Shown here piece after piece: positions 12,068 to 20,472 of a stretch of 64,000 bases of DNA. The notes under the pieces are model-generated. The model was given only the letters and a program-made list of their open reading frames with translations, made no database searches and had not been told where the DNA came from. The stretch's first letter is position 1. Each line of letters begins with the position of its first letter. The stretch spans positions 4,347,032 to 4,411,031 of the forward strand of contig NZ_CP007441.1 in the NCBI RefSeq assembly GCF_000590475.1, written 5' to 3'. The translations under genes were made by a program, and so were the position numbers. The DNA is from Stutzerimonas stutzeri. GTDB taxonomy: Bacteria > Pseudomonadota > Gammaproteobacteria > Pseudomonadales > Pseudomonadaceae.

Positions 12068-12731
12068 CCACCGCCTCCAGCAGGTAACCCAGCCCCCGGA
12101 AGGTGACGATACGTACCGCGCTGCCCTCGAGTTTCTTGCGCAGGCGATGGATATAGATCTCGATGGCGTCGGCGCTGGCATCCTCGTCGAGACCGAAGAC
12201 CTGCGCCGCCAACTGGTCCTTGCTCATAACGCGCCCGGGTCGCGCGATCAGCGCCTCGAGCACCGCCTGTTCGCGCGAAGTGAGGCTCAGCGGTTGCCGG
12301 TCGAGGCTGAAGCGTCTGGCGTCCAGGTCATACATCAGCGCACCGCAGCTCTGCTGGCGCTCACCGCCGGCCACGCTGCGCCTCAACAGTGCCTTGACCC
12401 GCGCTTCGAGCTCGGACAACTCGAACGGTTTGGCCAGGTAATCATCCGCGCCAAGATTGAGCCCGTGCACGCGATCGGTGACCTCGCCGCGTGCGGTGAG
12501 CATGAGTACGGGCAGCGTATTTCCCCGTTCCCGCAGCCGCGCCAGCACCTGGAAACCATCAAGCCGAGGCAGCCCGACATCAAGGATCGCCAGCGCATAA
12601 TCCTCGGTCGCCAGCGCCAGATCGGCCGCCACCCCATCATTCAGAAGATCCAGCGTCCAGCCTGCCGCTCGCAGCGCCTGCGCCACGCTTTCAGCGAGCT
12701 GGGGATGGTCCTCGACCAGAAGTATCCGCAT
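12060..12731 (-). CDS. tctD: TctD, OmpR-family response regulator
   Basis: A 223-residue two-domain regulator. The receiver domain (1-115) has the acidic pair VEDH at residues 6-9, the phospho-acceptor aspartate in ILDVGLP (about residue 51), threonine in MLTARGE and lysine in LAKPFE. The winged-helix DNA-binding domain (about 130-220) shows the SREQAVLEAL and IYIHRLRKKL segments of the OmpR class. The ATG at 12731 starts the canonical MRILLVEDH; an in-frame ATG 21 bases upstream would add MCGRGQA and is less likely. It forms one transcription unit with the kinase and faces the opdH-tctCBA genes across a 178-base intergenic region with symmetrical repeats, the probable binding region. Confidence 0.93.
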   Translation of the reverse strand: MRILLVEDHPQLAESVAQALRAAGWTLDLLNDGVAADLALATEDYALAILDVGLPRLDGFQVLARLRERGNTLPVLMLTARGEVTDRVHGLNLGADDYLAKPFELSELEARVKALLRRSVAGGERQQSCGALMYDLDARRFSLDRQPLSLTSREQAVLEALIARPGRVMSKDQLAAQVFGLDEDASADAIEIYIHRLRKKLEGSAVRIVTFRGLGYLLEAVDG

Positions 12732-12794
12732 TGCCTGTCCTCTGCCACACACGGAACGGGCCGCCAGTGTAGCGACAAGGTAAGCCGCACGCTG

Positions 12795-12828
12795 CTTTCA
12801 CCCCTGAAAGCCTGGCGAAAGTTTCGCC
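12795..12828. promoter_or_regulatory. Candidate TctD operator between tctDE and opdH
   Basis: Two inverted repeats abut: CTTTCA-4-TGAAAG (12795-12810) and the perfect GGCGAAA-G-TTTCGCC (12814-12828). GAAAG occurs at 12806-12810 and again at 12817-12821, an 11-base period (one helical turn) typical for tandem OmpR-family sites. The position between a response regulator operon and its presumed target fits; binding by TctD is inferred. Confidence 0.45.
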
Positions 12829-12909
12829 GCCTAGGATCGCCATCAGGTGGCTCGATCCACCTGGCGCGGCAAAACGCCGCCACGACAAAAACAATAGTGG
12901 AGATACAGG

Positions 12910-14172
12910 ATGCTGACTGCCGTCAGAGTTAACTCCGTACACGCTCGTCTCGCCCTCGCCGTCGCAGCCGCCTCGTTGGCGCCCCTGGCCCAGGCCGATT
13001 TCATCGAAGACAGCAGCGCGACCCTGCAAACTCAGAACATCTACCTCAACCGCGACTTCCGCGAAGGTGACGGCCAGTCCAAACGCGAAGAGTGGTCGCA
13101 GGGCTTTCTGCTCAACATCGAATCGGGCTTCACCGAAGGCACCGTCGGCTTCGGCCTCGATGCCATGGGCATGCTTGGCATCAAGCTCGACTCCGGCGGC
13201 GGCCGCACCGGCACCGATCTGCTCCCGGTACACGACGACGGCAGCACCCCGGACGAATTCAGCCGCCTCGGGCTGACCGCCAAGGCGAAGATATCCGAGA
13301 CCGAACTGCGCTACGGCAGCCACATTCCTGAAACGCCGGTGGTGAAGGCCAGCGACAGCCGCACCCTGCCGCAGGTGTTCGAAGGCGCCATGCTGGTGTC
13401 GCAGGAGGTGACCGGCCTGACCCTGAGCGGAGGGCGCCTGGACAAGGTCATCGACCGTGCATCGACCAACTCCCAGGACCTGCAGCTGAACAACAAGAAC
13501 GGCCGCTTCGACAGTGCCGCCGAAGCTGATTACCTGACGTTCGCCGGGGCCAAATACGCCTTCAACGACACCTTCACCGGTACCTACTACGCGGCCGAAC
13601 TCGCCGACATCTATCGCCAGCACTTCTTCAACCTGCAGGTCTCCCGGCCGCTGAGCAAGGATTCGGCGCTGACCGCCGATCTGCGCCTGATGATCAGCGA
13701 TGACACAGGTACGGCCAACGCCGGCAAGATCGACAACCAGGCCTGGAACGGCATGGTGGGCTACAGCCTGGGCGGCCACAAAGTCAGCCTCGCCTATCAG
13801 CAGATGAACGGCGATACCGGTTACGCCTACATCGATGGCGGCGATCCTTACCTGGTCAACTTCGTCCAGATCAATGACTTCGCCAACGCCGACGAGCGCT
13901 CCTGGCAGGCCCGCTACGACTATAACTTCGCCGCGGTCGGCATACCTGGCCTAACCTTTCTTACACGCTACATATCCGGCGACAACGCCGAATACAACGG
14001 CGGCAGCAACGGCAGCGAGTGGGAGCGCGATATCGAGCTCAAGTACGTCGTGCAAACCGGGCCGTTGAAGAACGTCGCCGTGCGCATGCGTAACGCCATG
14101 TTCCGCTCCGATTTCGCCCGCGACGCCGATGAAAACCGCCTGATCGTCAGCTACAACCTGCCGATCTGGTAA
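12910..14172 (+). CDS. opdH: OprD-family outer membrane porin, OpdH-like (tricarboxylate uptake)
   Basis: A 420-residue outer-membrane protein. A signal peptide ends at AQA (about residues 27-29), and the mature N-terminus DFIEDSSATLQTQNIYLNRD is the OprD/Opd signature. The body alternates polar and aromatic residues as in an 18-strand barrel, and it ends in SYNLPIW with a terminal aromatic residue for BAM-dependent insertion. In P. aeruginosa OpdH lies directly before tctCBA and admits cis-aconitate and other tricarboxylates; the same order here supports the name. It starts the operon (33 bases before tctC) and is preceded by GTGGAGATACAGG as ribosome site. Expression is probably under TctD control through the repeats upstream. 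Confidence 0.9.
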   Translation: MLTAVRVNSVHARLALAVAAASLAPLAQADFIEDSSATLQTQNIYLNRDFREGDGQSKREEWSQGFLLNIESGFTEGTVGFGLDAMGMLGIKLDSGGGRTGTDLLPVHDDGSTPDEFSRLGLTAKAKISETELRYGSHIPETPVVKASDSRTLPQVFEGAMLVSQEVTGLTLSGGRLDKVIDRASTNSQDLQLNNKNGRFDSAAEADYLTFAGAKYAFNDTFTGTYYAAELADIYRQHFFNLQVSRPLSKDSALTADLRLMISDDTGTANAGKIDNQAWNGMVGYSLGGHKVSLAYQQMNGDTGYAYIDGGDPYLVNFVQINDFANADERSWQARYDYNFAAVGIPGLTFLTRYISGDNAEYNGGSNGSEWERDIELKYVVQTGPLKNVAVRMRNAMFRSDFARDADENRLIVSYNLPIW

Positions 14173-14205
14173 ATCCGTCCACAATAAGAAAACAGAGGAA
14201 ACACT

Positions 14206-15180
14206 ATGAAGAATGCAATCCGTCGTTTCGCGCTGCTCTCGACCTGCCTGGTGCTCTCGAGTCAGCTGATGGCCGAACCCAAACGCCCCGAATGCATCGC
14301 CCCGGCCAAACCCGGCGGCGGTTTCGACCTGACCTGCAAGCTGGCCCAGAGCGGCCTGAAAGACGAAGGTCTGCTGGAAGCGCCAATGCGCGTCACCTAC
14401 ATGCCCGGCGGTGTCGGCGCGGTGGCCTACAACGCGGTAATCGCTCAGCGCGCCGATGATCCGGCGACCATCACGGCGTTCTCCAGTGGTTCGTTGCTGA
14501 ATCTGGCGCAGGGTAAGTTCGGTCGTTATGACGAAACCAACGTGCGCTGGCTGGCCGGTATCGGCACCGATTATGGCGCCATCTCGGTACGCGAAGACGC
14601 GCCTTATAAAAATCTCGACGAGTTGATCGCTGCGGTGAAGAAAGACCCCAGCAGCGTAGTCTTCGGCGCCGGTGCCACCATTGGCGGCCAGGACTGGATG
14701 CAGACCGCACTGATTGCCCGTGCCGCCGGCGTCGATCCGAAGAAGTTGCGCTACGTGGCCTTCGAAGGTGGCGGCGAAACGCTGACCGCCATGCTAGGCG
14801 GTCATGTCCAGGTCACCAGCAGCGGTCTGGGCGAAGTGACGCCTCAGCTCGACGCCGGCAAGATCCGCATCCTCGCCGTGCTTTCCGAGGAGCGTCTACC
14901 AGGCAAGCTGTCGAACATCCCGACGGCCAAGGAACAAGGCTACGACATCAGCTGGCCGGTCATCCGCGGCTTTTACATGGGCCCGGAAGTCAGCGACGAG
15001 GACTTCAACTGGTGGAAGACGCAGTTCGACACCCTGCTGGCCGATGAAGATTTCGCAAAACTGCGCGAGCAGCGCGACCTCTTCCCGCTTTCGATGACTG
15101 GCGATGAGCTCAAGACCTTCGTCAACAAGCAGGTCGCCGATTACAAGGAACTCGCCGCCGAGTTCGGCCTGGTCAAGTAA
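14206..15180 (+). CDS. tctC: TctC, tripartite tricarboxylate transporter periplasmic binding protein
   Basis: A 324-residue secreted protein of the Bug/TctC family. The signal peptide ends near LMA (residues 22-24), followed by EPKRPECIAPAKPGGGFD, in which PAKPGGGFD is the ligand-pocket loop typical of TctC. It binds citrate or a related tricarboxylate in the periplasm and delivers it to TctAB. It is preceded by AGAGGAAAC as ribosome site. It is the first of three transporter genes in the normal C-B-A order behind the porin; the large gene-product excess expected for a binding protein fits its place before the small and large membrane subunits. Confidence 0.94.
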   Translation: MKNAIRRFALLSTCLVLSSQLMAEPKRPECIAPAKPGGGFDLTCKLAQSGLKDEGLLEAPMRVTYMPGGVGAVAYNAVIAQRADDPATITAFSSGSLLNLAQGKFGRYDETNVRWLAGIGTDYGAISVREDAPYKNLDELIAAVKKDPSSVVFGAGATIGGQDWMQTALIARAAGVDPKKLRYVAFEGGGETLTAMLGGHVQVTSSGLGEVTPQLDAGKIRILAVLSEERLPGKLSNIPTAKEQGYDISWPVIRGFYMGPEVSDEDFNWWKTQFDTLLADEDFAKLREQRDLFPLSMTGDELKTFVNKQVADYKELAAEFGLVK

Positions 15181-15241
15181 CACCCGTTGGGCAGCAGCTT
15201 CCGGATGGGAGCTGCTGCCCGCTCCCTTCGAGGTAATCCAC

Positions 15242-15685
15242 ATGTACGTACGTGTATTTGCCGCGGCGTGGCTACTCGCCTGCGTCGGTCTTGCGTTGCT
15301 CGCTTGGGGTTTCGAGGCGCCCTTCGCCTACGACCCGGTTGGCCCACGCGCTTACCCGCTGCTGCTGCTGTTTCTGATGGGCTGCGGGGCACTCTGGCTG
15401 CTGTGCAAACCACACGGCGATCCGACGCCGCCGTTCGACTGGGCGATGGCTCGACGAGCCCTGCTCTGCGTACTGGTACTGCTGGCGTATGCACTGCTGT
15501 TCGAAAAGCTCGGCTTCGTCATTACCACGGCGCTAGCCACATTCGCCCTGGGCCTGCTGTTCAACGGTCGCCTGTGGCTTTGCTTGATCAGTGGCGTGCT
15601 GATGGGCGTGCTGCTCTACGGCCTGTTCGACCTGTTGCTTGATGTGCCGCTGCCACTCGGCGTGCTGCGCTTGCTGGAGAGCTGA
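15242..15685 (+). CDS. tctB: TctB, small membrane subunit of tripartite tricarboxylate transporter
   Basis: A 147-residue protein with four predicted membrane helices (about residues 5-24, 36-56, 73-95 and 110-140). The AYDPVGPRAYPLLL motif after helix 1 is typical of TctB. The ATG at 15242, preceded by CGAGGTAATC, fits the family length; an in-frame upstream start at 15104 would overlap tctC and add a non-membrane tail. TctB is required with TctA to form the integral transporter; its exact role is unclear. The gap to tctA is two bases. Confidence 0.92.
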   Translation: MYVRVFAAAWLLACVGLALLAWGFEAPFAYDPVGPRAYPLLLLFLMGCGALWLLCKPHGDPTPPFDWAMARRALLCVLVLLAYALLFEKLGFVITTALATFALGLLFNGRLWLCLISGVLMGVLLYGLFDLLLDVPLPLGVLRLLES

Positions 15686-15687
15686 AA

Positions 15688-17202
15688 ATGGAAACGCTTA
15701 ATTTTTTGTTCCACGGCTTCGACGTCGCCACGCGACCGACGAATCTGCTGGTGGCGCTGTTCGGCGCCTTTGTTGGCACCATCGTCGGTCTCTTGCCGGG
15801 CCTGGGTCCGATTAACGGCGTAGCCCTGCTGCTGCCGCTGGCCTTTGCGTTGGGTTTGCCGCCGGAAACGGCGCTGATTCTGCTGGCGGCGGTGTACCTG
15901 GGTTGCGAGTACGGCGGGCGTATTTCGGCCATCCTGCTCAACGTACCCGGCGATGCCGCCGCGGTCATGACAACCATCGACGGCTACCCGCTGGCGCGCC
16001 AGGGCAAAGCCGGCATCGCCCTGTCGCTGTCCGCGGTGAGCTCGTTCATGGGTAGCATCATCGCCACTTGCGGCGTGGTGCTGTTCGCCCCGCTACTGGC
16101 CAAGTGGGCAGTCGCCTTCGGCCCGGCGGAATACTTCGTACTGATGATTTTCGCCATCGCCTGCCTCGGCGGCATGGTCGGCGACAAGCCGGTCAAAACC
16201 CTGATGGCGGCGTTGATCGGCCTGGGACTGGCGACGGTCGGCGTGGACTCCACCACGGGCGTCTACCGTTTCACCTTTGGCAGCGTCAGCCTGTCGGATG
16301 GCATTCAGTTCGTGATCGTGGTGATCGGTTTCTTCAGCGTCAGCGAAGTGCTGCTAATGCTAGAAAAAACCCACAGCGGGCAAAAGGCGGTCAAGGCCAG
16401 CGGACGCCTGCTGTTCAACTTCAAGGAGTTCTGCTTCACCTTCTGGACCATGGTCCGCAGCGCCCTGGCAGGCTTTGTCATCGGCACCCTCCCAGGCGCC
16501 GGTGCGACCATCGCCAGCGCCATGACCTATATGAGCGAAAAGCGCATGGCCGGCGACAGCGGGAAGTTCGGAGAGGGCGACCTGCGCGGCCTGGCCGCTC
16601 CGGAAGCTGCCAACAACGCCTCCGCCTGCGGCTCGCTGATTCCGATGCTGACCCTCGGCGTGCCAGGCTCTGGCACCACGGCGGTGATGATCGGCGCGCT
16701 GACGCTGTACAACATCACGCCCGGCCCGCTCCTGTTCGAACAGCAACCCGACGTCGTGTGGGGCCTGATCGCCTCGCTGTTCATTGGCAACGTGATTCTG
16801 CTGGTGATGAACATTCCGCTGGTCGGCCTGTTCTCCAAAATGCTCAGTGTGCCCAACTGGGTCCTGGTGCCGGCGATCACGGCCATCAGCCTGGTCGGCG
16901 TTTACTCGGTGCACAGCACCACCTTCGATCTGGTGCTGATGGTCGGGCTCGGCGTGTTCGGCTACCTGCTACGCAAGCTGGAGTTTCCGCTGTCGTCGTT
17001 GATTCTTGGCTTCGTGCTCGGCGAGATGATGGAAGACAACCTGCGTCGTGCGCTATCGATCTCCGCAGGTGAGCTGAGCATCCTCTGGGGTAGCCCTATC
17101 ACCCTGATCCTTTGGGCCCTGGCCGCGCTGATGCTGGCCCTACCCGGCCTGCGCTGGTGGCGCCAGCGCCGCCGCACCAAGCTGAACGAGGCGCACGCCT
17201 GA
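15688..17202 (+). CDS. tctA: TctA, large membrane subunit of tripartite tricarboxylate transporter
   Basis: A 504-residue protein with about twelve membrane helices. It holds the two conserved glycine-rich family motifs: GLLPGLGPINGVALLLP (about residues 34-50) and the second-half GTLPGAGATIASAMTY (about 266-281), plus the PEAANNASACGSLIP stretch. It forms the translocation path for tricarboxylates received from TctC, driven by an ion gradient. It follows tctB by two bases and ends 21 bases before the AbrB-family gene, so all five plus-strand genes (opdH, tctC, tctB, tctA, AbrB) look like one operon ending at the terminator after 18207. Confidence 0.96.
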   Translation: METLNFLFHGFDVATRPTNLLVALFGAFVGTIVGLLPGLGPINGVALLLPLAFALGLPPETALILLAAVYLGCEYGGRISAILLNVPGDAAAVMTTIDGYPLARQGKAGIALSLSAVSSFMGSIIATCGVVLFAPLLAKWAVAFGPAEYFVLMIFAIACLGGMVGDKPVKTLMAALIGLGLATVGVDSTTGVYRFTFGSVSLSDGIQFVIVVIGFFSVSEVLLMLEKTHSGQKAVKASGRLLFNFKEFCFTFWTMVRSALAGFVIGTLPGAGATIASAMTYMSEKRMAGDSGKFGEGDLRGLAAPEAANNASACGSLIPMLTLGVPGSGTTAVMIGALTLYNITPGPLLFEQQPDVVWGLIASLFIGNVILLVMNIPLVGLFSKMLSVPNWVLVPAITAISLVGVYSVHSTTFDLVLMVGLGVFGYLLRKLEFPLSSLILGFVLGEMMEDNLRRALSISAGELSILWGSPITLILWALAALMLALPGLRWWRQRRRTKLNEAHA

Positions 17203-17223
17203 GATGCCGCGCTGGCTTCCGGG

Positions 17224-18207
17224 ATGGTGGGCGACGCCTGCTGGCTGGCAAGCCTGGCGAACTGGCCGCTGCCCTGGATGGTCGGCTCGCTGCTGGCGGT
17301 CATCGCGGTGCGCTGCAGCGGCTGGCTGATCGCAGAAGTGCCTCGCGGCCGGCAGACCGGGCAATGGCTGATCGCCAGCGCCATCGGTCTGCATTTCACC
17401 AGCGAGGTGATGCAGCAGGTAGTCGAGCATTTCGGGGTGATCCTCGCTGGCGCGCTGGGCACCCTGTTGCTGAGCCTGATCGGTATTTTCATTCTGCTAC
17501 GCAGCGGTACGGACCGCGCCACGGCGTTCTTCTCCAGCATGCCGGGCGGCGCGAGCGAAATGGTCAACCTGGCCGGCCGGCACGCCGCGCAGCCGGCAAT
17601 GGTGGCCGCGGCTCACAGCATGCGGCTGTTGCTAGTGGTACTGCTCATTCCCGCCGTGTTCACCTGGAGCCTGCCGCCGGTGGATGCGCCGCCGCCGGCT
17701 CCGGTCAGCTGGCCATGGCTGGCGCTACTGCTACCGGCGGGGGGGTTGCTGGCACTGGTGTGGAAGAAGCTCGATCAGCCCAATCCCTGGATGCTCGGAC
17801 CGCTGACGGTGTGTGCCGCCGCCAGCGCCGTCTTCGACCTGCATCTGGGCATGCCTCAAGGCGTCGGCCAGTTCGGTCAATGGCTGATCGGCTGCTCGCT
17901 GGGTTGTCATTTCGACCGGCCGTTTTTTCGCAGCGCCCCTCAGTTCATGCTGCGCATTCTGCTGTTCACGCTGTTGGCGATGCTCGCCGCAGCAGGCCTG
18001 GCCGAAGCGCTGGGCTGGGCAGCCACGCTGAACCAGACATCGCTGATGCTGGGGATGATGCCCGGCGGTATCACCGAGCTGTGCCTGACAGCTGAAGCGC
18101 TGCAACTGTCGGTCGCCCTGGTCACCGCGCTGCAAGTGTTGCGATTGTTCCTCGTCATGTTCCTGGCTGAGCCGATATTCCGACTCTGGCAACGGGCCAC
18201 GTATTAA
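17224..18207 (+). CDS. AbrB family membrane protein
   Basis: A 327-residue integral membrane protein of the AbrB (formerly 'ammonia monooxygenase-like') family with about ten helices and an internal duplication: PLPWMVGSLLAV near residue 15 and NPWMLGPLTVCAA near 182, and SMPGGASEM near 104 with MMPGGITEL near 278. The two MPGG-E motifs in the repeat halves are a family mark. No reaction is established for the family; transport is assumed from structure. The start is ATG 17224, since the frame is closed by a stop overlapping the tctA stop, and the ATG at 17204 is in another frame. AbrB genes often sit beside tripartite tricarboxylate transporters, and here it is the last gene of that operon. 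Confidence 0.88.
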   Translation: MVGDACWLASLANWPLPWMVGSLLAVIAVRCSGWLIAEVPRGRQTGQWLIASAIGLHFTSEVMQQVVEHFGVILAGALGTLLLSLIGIFILLRSGTDRATAFFSSMPGGASEMVNLAGRHAAQPAMVAAAHSMRLLLVVLLIPAVFTWSLPPVDAPPPAPVSWPWLALLLPAGGLLALVWKKLDQPNPWMLGPLTVCAAASAVFDLHLGMPQGVGQFGQWLIGCSLGCHFDRPFFRSAPQFMLRILLFTLLAMLAAAGLAEALGWAATLNQTSLMLGMMPGGITELCLTAEALQLSVALVTALQVLRLFLVMFLAEPIFRLWQRATY

Positions 18208-18231
18208 CCCGCCGTTTGGCGGGTTCTTTTT
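18206..18231 (+). terminator. Terminator of the opdH-tctCBA-abrB operon
   Basis: AACCCGCC (starting inside the stop codon) pairs with GGCGGGTT over a GTTT loop and is followed by CTTTTTAT. A classical Rho-independent terminator immediately after the AbrB-family gene. Confidence 0.88.
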
Positions 18232-18265
18232 ATCCCGTTTTTCCGCGCAGACTCCCCTGCTCCGC

Positions 18266-19495
18266 TTAGCCGAAGAACCAATAGCACACCAGAATGGCGG
18301 CCACGATCCCGGCCGCATCCGCCGCCAGCGCACACCCAACTGCATGTCGGGCGCGCTGGATGCCTACCGCCCCGAAGTACACCGCCAATACATAAAAAGT
18401 GGTCTCGGTACTGCCCTGCACGGTCGCCGCCACCAAAGCCGGGAAGCTGTCGACACCCTGATTCTGCATGGTCTCGATCAGCATCGCGCGTGCGGCGCTG
18501 CCGGAAAACGGCTTGACCAGCGCCGTTGGCAACGCGTCGACGAAGCGAGTATCCCAACCCAGCGCTTCGACCAGCCAGCGGATGCCGTCCAGCCCGAAGT
18601 CCAACGCACCGGATGCTCGCAACACTCCGATCGCGCAAAGCATGGCAATGAGATAAGGCAGCAGGCTCTTGGCGACGTCGAAGCCCTCCTGTGCACCTTC
18701 GACGAAGCTTTCGTAAACCGACACCTTGCGCAGCGCCCCGACGATCAGGAACGTGGTGATCAGGCCGAACAGGGTCAGGTTGCCGAGTAGTGATGACAGC
18801 GATGACAGAGCGGTGGCTGAGAGCCCCGCGAGCAGCGCCATGAAGCCCCCGAGCAACAGCGCACCGGGAATGAAATACGCCAGCACCACCGGGTCCCATA
18901 TCCGTAGGCGCTGCACCAGCGCCACCGCCAGCAGGCCCGCCAGGGACGAAGCGGTGGTGGCCAACAGAATCGGCAAAAACACCAGAGTCGGATCCTCGGC
19001 GCCCTGCTGCACGCGGTACATGAAAATAGAAACCGGTAGCAGCGTCAGCGACGAAGTGTTGAGCACCAGAAACAGGATTTGCGCGTTGCTCGCCACGGCC
19101 TTGTTGGGATTAAGCTCCTGTAGCGCGCGCATAGCCCTAAGGCCAATGGGCGTGGCTGCATTGTCCAGCCCCAGGCCATTGGCGGCGAAGTTGAGCGTGA
19201 TCAATCCCAGCGCTGGGTGGCCGGCTGGTACTTCAGGCATCAAGCGGCGGAACAGCGGCCCCAGCAGACGGGCCAGCAGTTCGATCAGACCGGCCTTTTC
19301 AGCGATGCGCAAGAAGCCCAGCCAGAGCGTCAAGGTGCCGAACAGCACGATCATGATTTCCACGGCCAGCTTGGCCATGGCGAAGAGGCTTTCCACCAGC
19401 GCGGCGAACACCGCTGGGTCGCCACCCAGTAGCCATCGCCCAAGCGCAGCAATCGCGGCGACCAGAAAAAAGCCCAGCCAGAGGCCGTTGAGCAT
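18266..19495 (-). CDS. Nucleoside recognition (Gate) domain membrane protein, SpmA/SpmB-fused type
   Basis: A 409-residue membrane protein in which two Gate-domain halves, homologous to spore maturation proteins SpmA and SpmB, are joined. The first half shows LNFAANGLGLDNAATPIGLRA (shortened: NGLGLDNAATP at about residue 112); the second, after about residue 250, shows KPFSGSAARAML and QGSTETTFYVLAVYFGAVG, both SpmB-like. Such proteins in Gram-negative bacteria are of unknown function; the Gate domain occurs in nucleoside transporters. The start at 19495 is chosen because an upstream in-frame region up to 19735 lacks family resemblance and GGAG lies just before this ATG. It is convergent with the tricarboxylate operon. 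Function uncertain. Confidence 0.82.
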   Translation of the reverse strand: MLNGLWLGFFLVAAIAALGRWLLGGDPAVFAALVESLFAMAKLAVEIMIVLFGTLTLWLGFLRIAEKAGLIELLARLLGPLFRRLMPEVPAGHPALGLITLNFAANGLGLDNAATPIGLRAMRALQELNPNKAVASNAQILFLVLNTSSLTLLPVSIFMYRVQQGAEDPTLVFLPILLATTASSLAGLLAVALVQRLRIWDPVVLAYFIPGALLLGGFMALLAGLSATALSSLSSLLGNLTLFGLITTFLIVGALRKVSVYESFVEGAQEGFDVAKSLLPYLIAMLCAIGVLRASGALDFGLDGIRWLVEALGWDTRFVDALPTALVKPFSGSAARAMLIETMQNQGVDSFPALVAATVQGSTETTFYVLAVYFGAVGIQRARHAVGCALAADAAGIVAAILVCYWFFG

Positions 19496-19983
19496 GTGAT
19501 TCTCCAACGAGTGACTGCGCGCGATGATAGCGGTGCAGCTGGAGAACGGCCATGAACAGGGGCCATGAAAGGAAAAGGATTCCTCGGGTACGGCGAGCCG
19601 TCTTGCGGCAATGCCGCTGGGTATGTACGCGGAAGCCCAGCTCAGGCACGCGTCAGGTGAAAAGCCTATCGCATTTCCCATTCCGGAAATGCAGGCCACG
19701 CCGAAGGGCATCGCAAGCCGAAGGTGGTCGCCCACCTTCGGTTGCCTTTCGCTGAGCCTGGTCCGTGAAGGAGGTACTCCCTGTACCCCTAGGTCACTCC
19801 ATCACACAGAGCGTCCCGACCCCTTGGCTTCCCCGCTACACGGGCTGACGGATGTTCGCGAACGAATCATCCTGTCGTTCTTACCAAGCTTCGCCTCGGT
19901 GCAGCGAAGCCTCAGAATATTGGCATCCCGCCTGTACTACCTCCGTCGGTGTTGCAGCCGCCCTTGCGGGCGGCGTCGTTGCA
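19496..19983. other. Gene-poor region with strong hairpin
   Basis: Nearly 490 bases without a convincing coding region. At 19713-19745 lies a strong stem-loop: CCGAAGGTGG (19718-19727) pairs with CCACCTTCGG (19732-19741), extended by GCAA/TTGC with one bulged G. It is not followed by a T run. A smaller stem GGTAC/GTACC lies near 19771. The region could hold a small RNA, but no known family was recognised. Confidence 0.4.
19957..19974 (-). terminator. Possible terminator of the DUF1328 gene
   Basis: A seven-base-pair GC stem GCCGCCC/GGGCGGC with a four-base loop, 10 bases past the DUF1328 stop codon on the minus strand. The lack of a T run makes it a weak candidate. Confidence 0.35.
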
Positions 19984-20154
19984 TCAGACACGCGGGCCGC
20001 GGCCTCGACCGAAAATCAGCGAAGCGACAAACAGCACCAGGAACACCACGAACAGGATCTTGGCGATGCCCGTTGCGGTACCAGCGATACCACCGAAGCC
20101 CAGGACCGCAGCGATGATGGCAATGATCAGGAACGTAATAGCCCAACTCAGCAT
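19984..20154 (-). CDS. DUF1328 (YtjA-like) small membrane protein
   Basis: A 56-residue protein starting MLSWAITFLIIAIIAA and ending in a basic-glycine tail (GRGRGPRV). Two hydrophobic helices (about residues 4-23 and 30-48) separated by GFGGIAGTATGIAK are diagnostic of the DUF1328 / YtjA family, widespread in Proteobacteria and of unknown function. A GAGGAGTTACACC site precedes the ATG at 20154. It lies in a group of three small minus-strand genes but has its own upstream region and probably its own promoter. Confidence 0.9.
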   Translation of the reverse strand: MLSWAITFLIIAIIAAVLGFGGIAGTATGIAKILFVVFLVLFVASLIFGRGRGPRV

Positions 20155-20229
20155 GGTGTAACTCCTCTTCGGTTCAGGACATCTTCAGCGGGACCGATAT
20201 CTGCAACAATCCGGCTCGCGGCTTTACCA

Positions 20230-20466
20230 CTAGAAAACCCAGCGTTGTTCCGACCGCACCTGCACATAATCAATCGTCTTAGGCGCAGGGCCTGTTTGCA
20301 CGATCCCTACTGGTTGAGCGTCATACATATGGATTCGTTCCGCTGACTCATGCTGTGCCTGGCTGAGCGGTTGTGACATCGGCCGCTCGGCGCCAACGAT
20401 CAGCGTAACTACAGCAGCGGTCAGGAAACCTTTGCCTACCAGTGAGAAACGTGCTTGACGATTCAT
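20230..20466 (-). CDS. Small exported protein of unknown function
   Basis: A 78-residue product (MNRQARFSLVGKGFLTAAVV...) with a basic N-terminus and a hydrophobic stretch at about residues 9-27, giving either a signal peptide (possible cut near VGA) or a membrane anchor; the rest is polar and ends in RSEQRWVF. I do not recognise a family. The ATG at 20466 has AAGGAG six bases upstream, which settles the start against the in-frame TTG at 20472. About 41 bases upstream of the ATG is the predicted start of transcription from a sigma-54-type promoter (20517-20532). The strong ribosome site and this promoter support a real gene. Confidence 0.65.
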   Translation of the reverse strand: MNRQARFSLVGKGFLTAAVVTLIVGAERPMSQPLSQAQHESAERIHMYDAQPVGIVQTGPAPKTIDYVQVRSEQRWVF

Positions 20467-20472
20467 CCTCAA

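Noticed and set aside
12068..12181. Longer TctE start overlapping tctD by about 120 bases
   Set aside because: The added residues are a basic out-of-frame copy of the regulator's coding strand; the ATG at 12067 yields a normal sensor N-terminus and an eight-base overlap.
20155..20229. A sigma-54 promoter for the DUF1328 gene
   Set aside because: TGCAACAATCCGGCTC on the plus strand keeps the -12 GC but loses the essential -24 GG on the minus strand.
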